Shown here piece after piece: positions 25,043 to 33,457 of a DNA stretch of 33,457 bases. The DNA is taken from assembly GCA_945876035.1 (NCBI GenBank), contig CAMCMU010000051.1, positions 1-33,457 of the forward strand. Direction: 5' to 3'. Position 1 is the first letter of the stretch; the number at the start of each line of letters is the position of its first letter. The notes under the pieces were generated by a model. It made no database searches and was not told where the DNA came from. It saw only the letters and a list, made by a program, of their open reading frames with translations. The position numbers and the translations under genes are program-made. The stretch comes from Schlesneria paludicola DSM 18645. Lineage in GTDB: Bacteria; Planctomycetota; Planctomycetia; Planctomycetales; Planctomycetaceae.

Positions 25043-26839
25043 TTACGCCGATTCCGCATCATCGCGAACGCTGAATTCGAGTTTCCAGCGGCCGCTGCCT
25101 CGAGTGCTCACACACCATAATTCTAAGACACCCAGTTCCGTGATCTTGGTATGAAATTGGACAGGGACATAGTTGTCCTCGGTGGCATCTTCTCGGGGAA
25201 GAGTGGCTTCGAGCGAATCGGTTTCGCTGAGTTCTCCATCGGTCCAGTGCTGCAGTCGAACTCCCGCCTGATCATTTTTGCGAGTCGACGAACTGAAGAA
25301 ACGGAAATGGGCAGGTTGGCCGACGACCAGTCCAATCGACTCGGAAGGGATATCGATTTCGGTCCCTTCTTCCATCCCGAATGGGACGACGCACATGGCT
25401 CGCAAGGGGCGTGGTGATCCAGGGATGGCAAGCCCCGCCGATTCGATACCGACGTAATAGGAACGCGCGGCACCGCCTCGAATCCGGACGCCCCCGCTGC
25501 TCTTGGCCCAGCCATAGTAAGCCGCACCGCGAGCTACGGCAAAGTCAAGGTCATGAGTTCCACCAAGAGTTTGAGGAGGCGCGTCGGGGAACCAACTTTT
25601 CAAGACATCTAATAAGCGATTTCTCATGGCCTCCGCTTTAAAGACGCCGCCATTGAACAGAACGTGCGTTGGTTGAGCGGGTTCGTTCTCTGATGAACCG
25701 TGGCACTGCAGGAACGCGGCGAGATGTCTTGTGATGCCGGTGTCGGCTTCGTAGGGGAGTCCCACTTCTTGAAATCCGGAGATCCGCCGCCGAGTCGGCT
25801 TGTGATCCACTTGACACAGGGGAAAGAAGCCATCGACCAAGAGATCCGATGTTGTGTCTCGAGGCACGTCCACGGTGACTGTGCCGCCGATCAGTTTGCT
25901 TCCCCGTCCAAGCACGCTCACCGGATGCTTCTTCGGCCCCTCGTGGGAAAGCAGTGTTTCCTTCGCCATCCGACAAGAATGCCACAGGGCGACCGATTGC
26001 CATGGATTGAGGATCACGCCTTTCTTTGCGAACAGCCCCGCGACATGATGTGCCAGAGCCAAGTCCATGTTGTCGCCGCCGACCAACAAGTGATTTCCGA
26101 CCGCGAGCCGTTTCAGAACGAGACCCCCCTCTTCTTCGGCGACGCCGACCAGAGTTAAATCGGTTGTGCCGCCACCGATATCACACACCAAAAGTGTGTC
26201 CCCGACCTGCAGCGTCTTCCTCCAGCGGTCATCCATCGTGGTCAACCATGCGTAAACGGCTGCCTGTGGCTCTTCCAGCAATACCAAGTCCTGGGGCAAC
26301 CCGGCCAGTGTTGCTGCTTCGCGAGTCAATTCGCGGGCACTGGCATCGAATGATGCCGGAACGGTCAATACGACCTGTTGCTCTGCAATCGGTTGGTTGG
26401 GAAAGGCTTGGTGCCAAGCCGCCACGAGATGCTCGAGATAGCGGCGTGTGGCTGTGATGGGTGAAATTTTGGCCACGTCGTCGCCGGCCCCCCACGGCAG
26501 TATTGCTTGATGCCGATCCACACGACTGTGGCCCAGCCACGATTTTGCAGCACTGACAGTTCGGTCCGGTAACTCTGCTGATTGCCGCCGAGCCAGCTCT
26601 CCGACGGCGTATTCCCGACCGTCAGCCCAAGGGAGATCGTAGGCCTGAGACGTCGCTTCGTTTTTGGGAGCGAGATACAGAAACGACGGCAGTAGGTCAC
26701 GGGATTCGACGGTCGCCGGCGCGGCCAGTTGTGGAATGGGTAACAACGCGACTTCTGGCTTTTCGCCGCCTTGAGCGACATAGGCCAGAACGCTGTTCGT
26801 TGTTCCGAGATCTATTCCAATAATGTACTTGGCAGGCAT
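25043..26839 (-). CDS. Hsp70-family protein with a divergent, lidless C-terminus
   Basis: 598 residues from the ATG at 26839 (TTG 26851 and GTG 26848 would add three or four residues). The ATPase domain is clear: phosphate-1 IGIDLGTTNS (7-16), VLLEEPQAAVYAW (186-198), phosphate-2 CDIGGGTTDLTLVG (219-232), VGGDNMD (253-259) and the adenosine-binding LFNGGVF (394-400). After residue 450 a beta-rich segment of about 150 residues follows; it does not match the DnaK substrate domain well, and the helical lid is missing. This fits the Hsp70 group found next to DUF2760 genes, not DnaK. It lies 53 bases after the DUF2760 gene, likely one operon. Client and function are unknown. Confidence 0.93.
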   Translation of the reverse strand: MPAKYIIGIDLGTTNSVLAYVAQGGEKPEVALLPIPQLAAPATVESRDLLPSFLYLAPKNEATSQAYDLPWADGREYAVGELARRQSAELPDRTVSAAKSWLGHSRVDRHQAILPWGAGDDVAKISPITATRRYLEHLVAAWHQAFPNQPIAEQQVVLTVPASFDASARELTREAATLAGLPQDLVLLEEPQAAVYAWLTTMDDRWRKTLQVGDTLLVCDIGGGTTDLTLVGVAEEEGGLVLKRLAVGNHLLVGGDNMDLALAHHVAGLFAKKGVILNPWQSVALWHSCRMAKETLLSHEGPKKHPVSVLGRGSKLIGGTVTVDVPRDTTSDLLVDGFFPLCQVDHKPTRRRISGFQEVGLPYEADTGITRHLAAFLQCHGSSENEPAQPTHVLFNGGVFKAEAMRNRLLDVLKSWFPDAPPQTLGGTHDLDFAVARGAAYYGWAKSSGGVRIRGGAARSYYVGIESAGLAIPGSPRPLRAMCVVPFGMEEGTEIDIPSESIGLVVGQPAHFRFFSSSTRKNDQAGVRLQHWTDGELSETDSLEATLPREDATEDNYVPVQFHTKITELGVLELWCVSTRGSGRWKLEFSVRDDAESA

Positions 26840-26892
26840 GGATTTCACCAAAAGTTACCAATCTTCGAAAGAACAAGCGATTTGTAATCCGA

Positions 26893-27453
26893 TCAGGCAA
26901 TTTCAACTTCAGCCGGTGCCACGGTTTTTGCGGCAAGTGGACTGCCGATGAACTGAGGCAAATCACATCGGGTGGCTTCCCAGCCGTGATGTTGGAGTTT
27001 GCCGCGGTAAGGTGGCCTACCGGAGACGTTTCCAGTCAGGCGATATCGGGCCGCATCAAAATCGGTCGGAACGTGAATCTGCGCCCCGTCTTCTTCAGCG
27101 ACGAGGGGGCGGAGCGCGAAGACCCTGTCGATCACTTTCGCACTGTCGCGATGTATCGCTCTGACGGCCCCGCCGACTTGTTCGTCTGAATAGTCTCTGA
27201 GGTCTTCTTTTAGGAAATCGATCAACCGAGCCTCACGTTGCAGTGTGGCGAGCAGGGTCAAGGCTTCGTTCTGTTTTGACAGAGGGGTTTCCGAGAGTTT
27301 GATTTCTGCCAGGGGGGAATCCGCAGCGACCACGACATCGTCTCGAAGAACCAGACGGTATTTTTCTGACAGCGTTGCTTGGACGAGTGCCGCCGTATCG
27401 CCGTGAAACAGCACTGCGAAGAACGCGCGAAAAGCAATCAACACTCGACTCAT
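26893..27453 (-). CDS. DUF2760-family protein, partner gene of Hsp70
   Basis: 186 residues from the ATG at 27453, chosen because GGAGA lies about nine bases upstream and MSRVLIAFRAFFAVLFHGDTAA is the normal family start; a longer frame reaches 27597 but its start is not family-like. The first 25 residues are hydrophobic and may sit in or on the membrane. The rest carries LLATLQREARLIDFLKEDLRDYSDEQVGGAVRAIHRD and the end HHGWEATRCDLPQF, hallmarks of DUF2760. DUF2760 genes are known to neighbour Hsp70 genes, as here. The function of the family is unknown; a co-chaperone or adaptor is a guess. Confidence 0.88.
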   Translation of the reverse strand: MSRVLIAFRAFFAVLFHGDTAALVQATLSEKYRLVLRDDVVVAADSPLAEIKLSETPLSKQNEALTLLATLQREARLIDFLKEDLRDYSDEQVGGAVRAIHRDSAKVIDRVFALRPLVAEEDGAQIHVPTDFDAARYRLTGNVSGRPPYRGKLQHHGWEATRCDLPQFIGSPLAAKTVAPAEVEIA

Positions 27454-27489
27454 GGAAAATTTCTCCGGCAGAATTTTGTACGGCACCGC

Positions 27490-27518
27490 AGTAGCGCAAT
27501 TGAGTTCGCACTTGTCAA
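27490..27518 (-). promoter_or_regulatory. Candidate promoter for DUF2760-Hsp70
   Basis: On the minus strand a perfect TTGACA (27518-27513) is followed after 17 bases by GCTACT (27495-27490, 3/6 match). The -10 ends 36 bases before the DUF2760 ATG. The -35 is strong, the -10 poor. No CIRCE-type inverted repeat is seen, so heat-shock control through HrcA is not indicated. Confidence 0.3.
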
Positions 27519-27873
27519 CCAATCCATACCGGAGTTCCTGAGAAGCGAAGAAAAACAGTTTTTTGTCAATCGTTACGCCGGATGTTTTGATGCGCATCAG
27601 ACTTTAAAACGGCAAGCGGGATGAACAGCATTGGCGGCCTCTCCAAGCCGCCACACAAGGGGCCACAAGCGGGACATCGAACGACCGAAGGTTCGATCTG
27701 TCAATTCGTCATCACACACGATTGAGTTGCCGCACACGGTTTCTCAAATTCGCGACAGGAGCGAATGACCTCGAGACGGTTGGAACACGCACCGGCGTGG
27801 AACAGTTCAGGAACAGCTGCGGGTAAGAACCAAACCACCGATTGGGAGGCAACTCGCGTTCTTCGCCACACGC

Positions 27874-27893
27874 GGTCTCCCCTGACGGAGTCC
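27874..27893 (+). terminator. Hairpin downstream of the cytochrome gene, sharing a motif with 3739-3759
   Basis: GGTCTCC (27874-27880) pairs with GGAGTCC (27887-27893) except for one T-T mismatch, and TCGTTTTC follows on the plus strand. It lies 41-61 bases beyond the cytochrome stop codon (minus strand). In that direction it is preceded by GGAAAACGAG and lacks a T-run, so termination of the cytochrome mRNA would need another mechanism. The 3' arm plus tail, GGAGTCCTCGTTTTC, matches the first hairpin's GGAGTCTCGTTTTC with one extra base. Confidence 0.45.
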
Positions 27894-27934
27894 TCGTTTT
27901 CCGCCAGTGAGATTTCGGCACTCTCTTTTCAGGA

Positions 27935-30900
27935 CTATTTTGGAATTCTATTGACCGTATACCACGCTTCGTTGTGCAGTAAGATCTCGCCATCGTCAGC
28001 CATCAGTTTTCCGGTATTGATTTCATAAACCATGCTAATGGGATGTGTTTCGACCGGGAAACTCAATGTGATCGATGTTCGATTTGGCGATAATTCCGCT
28101 GCTATGACCGGAATCATCGTCACATCGGCCTCGGGCGAACCGTAGTTGCCGGTATAGAGATAGTGGTAACGACGGACACGGAAATCAGCCGCTTCTAGTT
28201 GTGCCTGCGGCGTGAGCGGACGCGTGAGGTGAATAACAAAGCCTTGGCCTGCTGGTCGAATGGTCACCTTTTCGATTTCAAAAGGGATTTTTTCTTTGTA
28301 TTTCAGTCTTGTCAAACCGCTGGTGAGTGATGCCATATAGAGCTGATTGTCTGGGCCGAACTTCATGCGCTCGCAGCCGAGAGGCTGGCCATCGACGAAC
28401 CGTAACACGGCTCCTTGATACTCACCATCGACCTTTTCGAGTGCGACACGCGTGATGCCTGGATTGCCGCCATAACCCACGTCGCCCACGAACAGTTGTC
28501 CGGCAAATGGACCAAACAGACCGCTGGTCGTGTCACACACGGGGCCAGAAGTACTTCGGCTCAGGTTGTACGGCATCCATACGGCACTTCGACCGTCGGG
28601 ATAATTATTCTCGGCAAGAGCGTCCTCCTTGTATTCGGGATGTCCGTAGAACCGGCCCTGCACGACGTGCGCGAGTTTGCAACTCTGGGTCCAGTCACCT
28701 TGATTGTCGGAAAAGAAAATGTCGCCGCCGATTCCGCAGGTAATTCCATTGGGGACGCGGCACCCCTTCGCGATCACTGCGAGGTTGTCCGATTCATAGT
28801 TAAAACGCATCACGGATCCACGCCATCGGCCGGGATGGACATATCCTGGGTTGGTCCAGAAGTAGCCCGTATTCAACGCGAACCATAAATTTTTCTGAGC
28901 ATCAACCGCCAATCCGAAGGTGTACTCGTGCCAACCGTCACTCAACCCCCAACCACTGGCCAAAGTCCGAAACTGGTCAGCCGTACCGTCGCCATCACGA
29001 TCAATCAACTCCGTAATTTCAGGTTTCTGCGCGACGAACACGCGCCCCTCAACGATCTGAATCCCAATAGGGTGGTAAAGCCCGCTGGCAAATCGCTGCC
29101 AGCGGATCTGATGCGGGTGATCAGCAGGTGGAGTTTTTGTTCGCCAGACTTGTCCCTCGGTCATCGCCAACGCGTACAGGGTGCCATCGTCTGAAAACGC
29201 AATATCGGACATCCGGCATCCGTCAAAGGGGAGTTCCAGTGATTGCATTTCGTAGCTTGGGGAAGTCTTGCCAACACTGGTCCCCGATGTTGTATGGAGG
29301 ATCCTGTCGCCGTCGTCACTCACCGTCTGGAAATTGACACCGTCTTCGGAAACCTGCACGTGGTAGCCGGTCGCCAATCTGTCCTTCTCGCCACCGGTTC
29401 TGTCTCGGCCCCAGACGATACTGCGGACGACAATTTTTTGTGGCCATTCCAGCATGACCCAGCCTTTGCCATCTTCACCCCCGATCCAACTGAACTCGTT
29501 GCCCAGTTTTCCGTCGTTCAGATGGTGAATCTGATGGAACGGTTGATTCTTGATGACGGACGATGCCGTCGCTTTGCCGGTGAGGCCCAGATTCACTTTT
29601 GGGTCGGCACCATAGACCTCCAGTTCATCGAGGCCTGGCGCGTCATTGGCACTGGCCCGCGAAACGTTGAACCTCAGAAATCGGGCTTCGACGGGAGGGA
29701 ATTCGTCGATGTTTTCTCGGGGATTGATGGCGGCACGGGTCCGTGACGGAAGTTTCGGAGTCGCAGTCGTCGCATCGACGAACTGCGCCACGGTTACGGG
29801 TGCGGGCGGCATCATTTCCCCGTCGAAATCGTCATTCAGGATCGGCGGATTTTCGATCAGGTTTTTGATCTCGTCGGCGGAAGGCTCAGAGGCTTGGCCA
29901 CGATAAAACCAGAGATCGACCCGAAGTCGCAGCGGGGCGTTTTCACGGGATTCCGCTGAGACCAATCGGGCTGCGGGGTGGACAGGCGCATTGTCAGTGG
30001 GTCTGGAGTCCACAGGAATGGGCGGTGCCCATTGCGCTCCGGTCCCCGTGGGGATCACCGCCGCAAACATTTGATGATTGACCTGGAACGTCAATCCCTG
30101 AGAGTCGATCGGAGTCTCGAGGCGCAGCGGCTTTGTCCCCTGATCCGTATATGTTTTCGCATCACCACCAAGAGGCAGTTCGAGGACGGTGCGTGAGCCA
30201 GCGGGCAAACCGAGGAAACGCAACTCACGGGCAAAGCCCTGCCAGTTGGAACGTGTCTCCACTCGGATGTCTTCCATCACGGTGACCAGATGGCCTGCCA
30301 GCAGGATCCGGTATTTCAGTCGCACGGACGACTTACCGATCTGATACCCCTCGAATCGGGTTCCTTGATTGGGGTCACTTTCCAGAGGCAAAGCAAATGT
30401 TTGCGGTGTTTTGGTTCCGGCTAGCTCAAACGACAGGGGATGGGGCTTGGTGGTGAACATATCCACCTCACTCTTGTCTCGCAACCACCACAAACCAAAG
30501 TAGGGAGACGGTGACGGTTTGACGAAACCACCATACCACCCGGCGACGATCGTCAATTGATCGGCGTCAAACAGAATTGTCCCATCAGCAAATCCCAGCG
30601 TTACCGCGCGTGGATACTTCCCGGCAGCGATACGGTTATCGGCGGTTGCCGATTCATCAAAGTCCAAGCCAGGAGACCACTTGGTACGTGGTAGCTTTCC
30701 AACTGTGCCGACATCGACCTCGCCACGCTGCACGGCGGGTTGATCGACGTTTGGTGTCACGAGAACCGTTGGCTGATCGACCGGCGCCAAGGCATTGGCC
30801 CCTTGATTCAGATAGGTCCAGAGGGCATTCATGGCACCGCCAGGCGGTAAATCCTTCAATGAGGCAATCGCCACGAGACCCGTCGGCTGGATCGCTTGAG

Positions 30901-33040
30901 GCATCTTGGTTCCAGGTTGGATGCGAGCCGGATTCATGATCCAACGAGAGAAGTACTCCGGTCTTAAGTGATCAGCCACCACAGTCAAATCCGGACCACG
31001 CGTCGTTGGATCAGGTGGACCCGCCAAGAGCGTGCCTCCCAACGCGTGGCAATTGATACAGGCAAGCGCTTTCGTGCCGACCAAAAATCGACCTGTTTGC
31101 AGATGCTTGGGCTCAATGATTGGCAGACCCAACGTCGGTGCCGTCTTGCCCGTCAAAACGGGTGAGCCTATGGCACCATCCCGCATAGCCAATGCGGCGG
31201 CGATGCGCGTCGCTCGGCCACCAAATCCGGGCATGCGAGCACCGACCCATGGACGAATCGCCTTCGTGCGTGCTCCCTGGCCAATCCATTCTTCCAACCG
31301 TTCTTGCCGAACTCGCTCTCCGACGCGTGTGAGCATCGGAGCTCGAAAGTACTTTGAGTGATCACTGTCCCCCAACAACCCGGCCAATGACTCGCCCCCG
31401 TGACCCTCGTTGTCGTGACATCGCAGACAGTTCAATGTTGCCAAATCGACTCGCAAACGATCCGGTGTGCCGAGCCTGACGTTGTCAGAGCGGATTTGGA
31501 AATAGGCTGTCAGTGCCTCCCGCTCGGCCGTCGAAAAGTCATAATCTGGCGTCGTTCCTTTTTTGTCTTGAACCGCTAGGCAACCTGGGTTAAGCGTCTG
31601 TCGACTGCCTGAACCGTTCAGCGTCGGTGCAGTCGGCATGCGGATCTTGTTGAGCCCGCTGTCCGCAAACCGAATCGTCGGAGAACCGCTGGTGTGTCGT
31701 TCGATCGAGGCGATCGTCCCGCTGGGAACGTCATGGCAGCTGTGACATTGATGCAGGCCCATTTGAACAACCGCGACCACCGCCAATCGTTCCGCCGAGG
31801 TTCCGCTCAATTCCTGCGAACCGGGTGGGGCAATCAGACGCCATTGTGCGCTTAACTCGCTATCGCTCACCGTCAGCGAGAAATCGTCATTCGCCGTTGT
31901 CCCGGCATTTTCTTTTGCTAGAAGAAATGCAGCGATATTTGCGGCTTCGTCAGGCGTCAAACTGAAGTCAGGCATCCGTCCATGAGAACGCGAGTCCAGC
32001 GGTTTCTGCAAAAAATTTGCCAGACCGATCGGTGTCCATTTCTCGGCCATCTTGTCCAAGCCCGGAACCGCAGACACCTGTGACGGATTGGTGATTGCAT
32101 GAGGTGGTGGCGCGTGGCAGGCCGCACACCCGAGAACCTTGAAATGGGCTTCTCCGAGTGTTGAGTCCCCACGCCTCAGTGGATCCGGCATCACATCGTT
32201 TCCAGTCGATCCATTCCGCGAGAAGAGGTACGCCGCGATTGTTCGTGCGGCACGGTCCTCGTCAGCCGAATCGGCAAACAGATGTGGCATTGGAGTGCCG
32301 TGACGCAGGGTCTGAGGATTCTTGATCCATCGGAAGAGCCACGAGGCATTGACCCGCCGTCCGAGATCATCCAATTTCGGGCCAGGCAGAGTCTGCTCCG
32401 CGGAGAGGCTCTCGGAAAGTGATTCACTCCACATCTCTGCTACGGAGTGGCATCGGATGCAGCCGTGGGTTTCGGCCAACACCATCCCACGATCTGCCCG
32501 ATCGGAGACGGAGGGTTCCTGCGTAGTGAGTCTAGCCGGATCGTATCGGAAGTGTCTGGCCTCAATCGGTTCATCAGGGAAAATAGTGCTACGCCACCAT
32601 AGCTCGAAAGCCGATTCATCGACCGTTTGAATTCCACTGATTTTGAATGGGACAGGCCCCTGCGACAATTCGACGGGCGACCCGAATGCAACTGCCTGAT
32701 CATCAATCACAATCGACAAGTCCGTCAGTGTCTGCCGTCTTGCGGTCAATGTGTATTGTCCCTGGTACGGGATCAGTAAGACACCGCTCCATTCCACGTG
32801 AAATCCATTCGCCGGAACGCCGAGATGCGGTGATTGGCCAGCCTTTCCAAAAAGGCGAGGAACTGCCACGACCGCTTCGACCGATTCGGCGGACTCCGTC
32901 TTCGATCCGGTAACCGAGTACCGTACCAAGACGCCGGGCAATGTGGTCTCGACGTCTTGTTCGTCGTCCTCTGCGAAGACGGACATGCCCCCGGAACAGG
33001 CAATCACCAGACCGATCACGATTGTGGAACAAACACGCAT
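27935..33040 (-). CDS. Giant secreted pentahaem cytochrome c with discoidin and beta-propeller domains
   Basis: 1701 residues. Sec signal peptide (about 1-23); PA14-like domain (about 36-167); five c-type cytochrome modules with CxxCH at 194-198, 305-309, 432-436, 538-542 and 661-665. Each is followed by a Met-Pro that could supply the axial ligand (Met251, 356, 468, 603, 713). A beta-rich segment (about 800-1060) follows, then a discoidin (F5/8C)-like domain (about 1150-1250) and a six-bladed-type propeller (about 1270-1580) resembling sorbosone/PQQ-type sugar dehydrogenases, with a Ca-binding-like DRDGDGTADQF at 1348-1358. The likely role is oxidation of a carbohydrate at the cell surface with electron passage through the haems. 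Such fusions are a planctomycete and Verrucomicrobia speciality. Single gene; weak ribosome binding site. Confidence 0.92.
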   Translation of the reverse strand: MRVCSTIVIGLVIACSGGMSVFAEDDEQDVETTLPGVLVRYSVTGSKTESAESVEAVVAVPRLFGKAGQSPHLGVPANGFHVEWSGVLLIPYQGQYTLTARRQTLTDLSIVIDDQAVAFGSPVELSQGPVPFKISGIQTVDESAFELWWRSTIFPDEPIEARHFRYDPARLTTQEPSVSDRADRGMVLAETHGCIRCHSVAEMWSESLSESLSAEQTLPGPKLDDLGRRVNASWLFRWIKNPQTLRHGTPMPHLFADSADEDRAARTIAAYLFSRNGSTGNDVMPDPLRRGDSTLGEAHFKVLGCAACHAPPPHAITNPSQVSAVPGLDKMAEKWTPIGLANFLQKPLDSRSHGRMPDFSLTPDEAANIAAFLLAKENAGTTANDDFSLTVSDSELSAQWRLIAPPGSQELSGTSAERLAVVAVVQMGLHQCHSCHDVPSGTIASIERHTSGSPTIRFADSGLNKIRMPTAPTLNGSGSRQTLNPGCLAVQDKKGTTPDYDFSTAEREALTAYFQIRSDNVRLGTPDRLRVDLATLNCLRCHDNEGHGGESLAGLLGDSDHSKYFRAPMLTRVGERVRQERLEEWIGQGARTKAIRPWVGARMPGFGGRATRIAAALAMRDGAIGSPVLTGKTAPTLGLPIIEPKHLQTGRFLVGTKALACINCHALGGTLLAGPPDPTTRGPDLTVVADHLRPEYFSRWIMNPARIQPGTKMPQAIQPTGLVAIASLKDLPPGGAMNALWTYLNQGANALAPVDQPTVLVTPNVDQPAVQRGEVDVGTVGKLPRTKWSPGLDFDESATADNRIAAGKYPRAVTLGFADGTILFDADQLTIVAGWYGGFVKPSPSPYFGLWWLRDKSEVDMFTTKPHPLSFELAGTKTPQTFALPLESDPNQGTRFEGYQIGKSSVRLKYRILLAGHLVTVMEDIRVETRSNWQGFARELRFLGLPAGSRTVLELPLGGDAKTYTDQGTKPLRLETPIDSQGLTFQVNHQMFAAVIPTGTGAQWAPPIPVDSRPTDNAPVHPAARLVSAESRENAPLRLRVDLWFYRGQASEPSADEIKNLIENPPILNDDFDGEMMPPAPVTVAQFVDATTATPKLPSRTRAAINPRENIDEFPPVEARFLRFNVSRASANDAPGLDELEVYGADPKVNLGLTGKATASSVIKNQPFHQIHHLNDGKLGNEFSWIGGEDGKGWVMLEWPQKIVVRSIVWGRDRTGGEKDRLATGYHVQVSEDGVNFQTVSDDGDRILHTTSGTSVGKTSPSYEMQSLELPFDGCRMSDIAFSDDGTLYALAMTEGQVWRTKTPPADHPHQIRWQRFASGLYHPIGIQIVEGRVFVAQKPEITELIDRDGDGTADQFRTLASGWGLSDGWHEYTFGLAVDAQKNLWFALNTGYFWTNPGYVHPGRWRGSVMRFNYESDNLAVIAKGCRVPNGITCGIGGDIFFSDNQGDWTQSCKLAHVVQGRFYGHPEYKEDALAENNYPDGRSAVWMPYNLSRSTSGPVCDTTSGLFGPFAGQLFVGDVGYGGNPGITRVALEKVDGEYQGAVLRFVDGQPLGCERMKFGPDNQLYMASLTSGLTRLKYKEKIPFEIEKVTIRPAGQGFVIHLTRPLTPQAQLEAADFRVRRYHYLYTGNYGSPEADVTMIPVIAAELSPNRTSITLSFPVETHPISMVYEINTGKLMADDGEILLHNEAWYTVNRIPK

Positions 33041-33339
33041 TTTTTACTTGCTTTCGGCAGACGTTAAAGTCAGTCGTTTGAGATCTGTCAGGCCGTTGAC
33101 AATCACTTGCGACACACCCCCGAGACGGCTCCCGCAACGATGTCGCGAACGCCACCGCAGCGGTCACGGAACCAGGATCATAACGCCGATTTTTATAGCC
33201 GACAATCGGCGGGCATCTCGCCACCGAGGTCGCGTGGGGCCGAATACGACCAGTTGACTGAAATCAGGGTATGTGTCCGAACCGCTACGGATCGAAAAGC
33301 GGGTCATCCCTCCTAGCAGCCCGTGGTGAAAGGCAATTA
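33041..33339. other. Intergenic region upstream of the cytochrome gene
   Basis: About 300 bases holding the divergent starts of the cytochrome gene and the edge gene. GCCGAT (33185-33190) can pair with ATCGGC (33205-33210). On the minus strand TATAAA lies inside that stem-loop but has no fitting -35. No gene is supported. Confidence 0.45.
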
Positions 33340-33457
33340 TTGGAGTTCGAGTCGGCGATGGACCGGCAACTCAGGCGAGTGTGGGTGTCGGTTGTGTCCA
33401 ATGAATTGTTCGCGGTCGAGACGGCAGAAATGTTGGAGCGGCGGACCAACAGCGCCA
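33340..33457 (+). CDS. 5' end of an unidentified gene (partial, runs off the right edge)
   Basis: A frame open to the window end starts at TTG 33340, six bases after GAAAGG, a good ribosome binding site; an ATG at 33358 in the same frame is an alternative. The visible 39 residues (MEFESAMDRQLRRVWVSVVS, then NELFAVETAEMLERRTNSA) look amphipathic and gene-like, but are too few to assign a family. The gene would be divergent from the cytochrome gene. Confidence 0.38.
   Translation, partial: MEFESAMDRQLRRVWVSVVSNELFAVETAEMLERRTNSA

Larger units (their letters stand above)
27454..27934. other. Intergenic region with a promoter and a hairpin
   Basis: About 480 bases between the cytochrome stop and the DUF2760 start, both genes on minus. 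It holds the candidate DUF2760 promoter at 27490-27518 and the hairpin at 27874-27893. A second TTGACA on the minus strand near 27565 has no fitting -10. No gene is supported. Confidence 0.5.

Noticed and set aside
29243-29746. Plus-strand open frames opposite the cytochrome gene (also 28415-28888)
   Set aside because: Antisense shadows of clearly conserved domains on the minus strand.
1-33457. tRNA, rRNA, CRISPR arrays, transposases and integrase sites
   Set aside because: Scanned by eye on both strands: no cloverleaf with CCA end, no regularly spaced repeats, no transposase motifs or terminal inverted repeats with target duplications were recognised.

Overview
The window looks like a chromosomal segment from a planctomycete (phylum Planctomycetota, probably order Planctomycetales). 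I infer this from gene content and cannot test it by search. The pointers are a very large secreted pentahaem cytochrome fused to discoidin and beta-propeller domains, a Tat-exported Gfo/Idh/MocA oxidoreductase, a secreted SUMF1-fold protein, an Hsp70 paired with a DUF2760 protein, an L17 with a large insertion, and long gaps between the non-ribosomal genes.

Layout. 1-8.5 kb is loosely packed: the 3' end of an unidentified gene, a beta-carbonic anhydrase (-), an M48 metalloprotease lipoprotein (+), a secreted SUMF1-domain protein (+), a secreted NTF2-like protein (-) and an orphan Tat-exported solute-binding lipoprotein (+). 8.5-21.6 kb is one uninterrupted plus-strand ribosomal cluster that joins the S10, spc and alpha operons: S10-L3-L4-L23-L2-S19-L22-S3-L16-L29-S17-L14-L5-S14-S8-L6-L18-S5-L15-SecY-L36-S13-S11-RpoA-L17. 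Compared with the Escherichia coli or Bacillus subtilis order it lacks L24, L30, S4, adk, map and infA, and the str genes (rpsL, rpsG, fusA, tuf) are not upstream. 22.0-24.7 kb holds biotin synthase and a Gfo/Idh/MocA oxidoreductase (+). 25.0-33.0 kb is on the minus strand: Hsp70, its DUF2760 partner and the 1701-residue cytochrome fusion. The right edge probably holds the start of one more plus-strand gene.

How the genes work together. The central cluster makes core ribosomal subunit proteins, the SecYEG channel subunit and the RNA polymerase alpha subunit. Two compact RNA structures sit where such operons are often self-regulated: mutually exclusive hairpins just before the S10 ribosome binding site, and a hairpin group between L36 and S13. 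Most flanking genes look exported (Tat or Sec signals), in keeping with the large exported enzyme repertoire of planctomycetes.

I found no new defence or mobile system: no CRISPR array, transposase, tRNA or rRNA. The most interesting signals are the S10 leader, the reduced and divergent ribosomal cluster (L2 active-site loop variant, L17 insertion, S3/L16 overlap, frequent GTG/TTG starts), a hairpin motif found twice 24 kb apart, the lidless Hsp70-DUF2760 pair and the pentahaem fusion protein.
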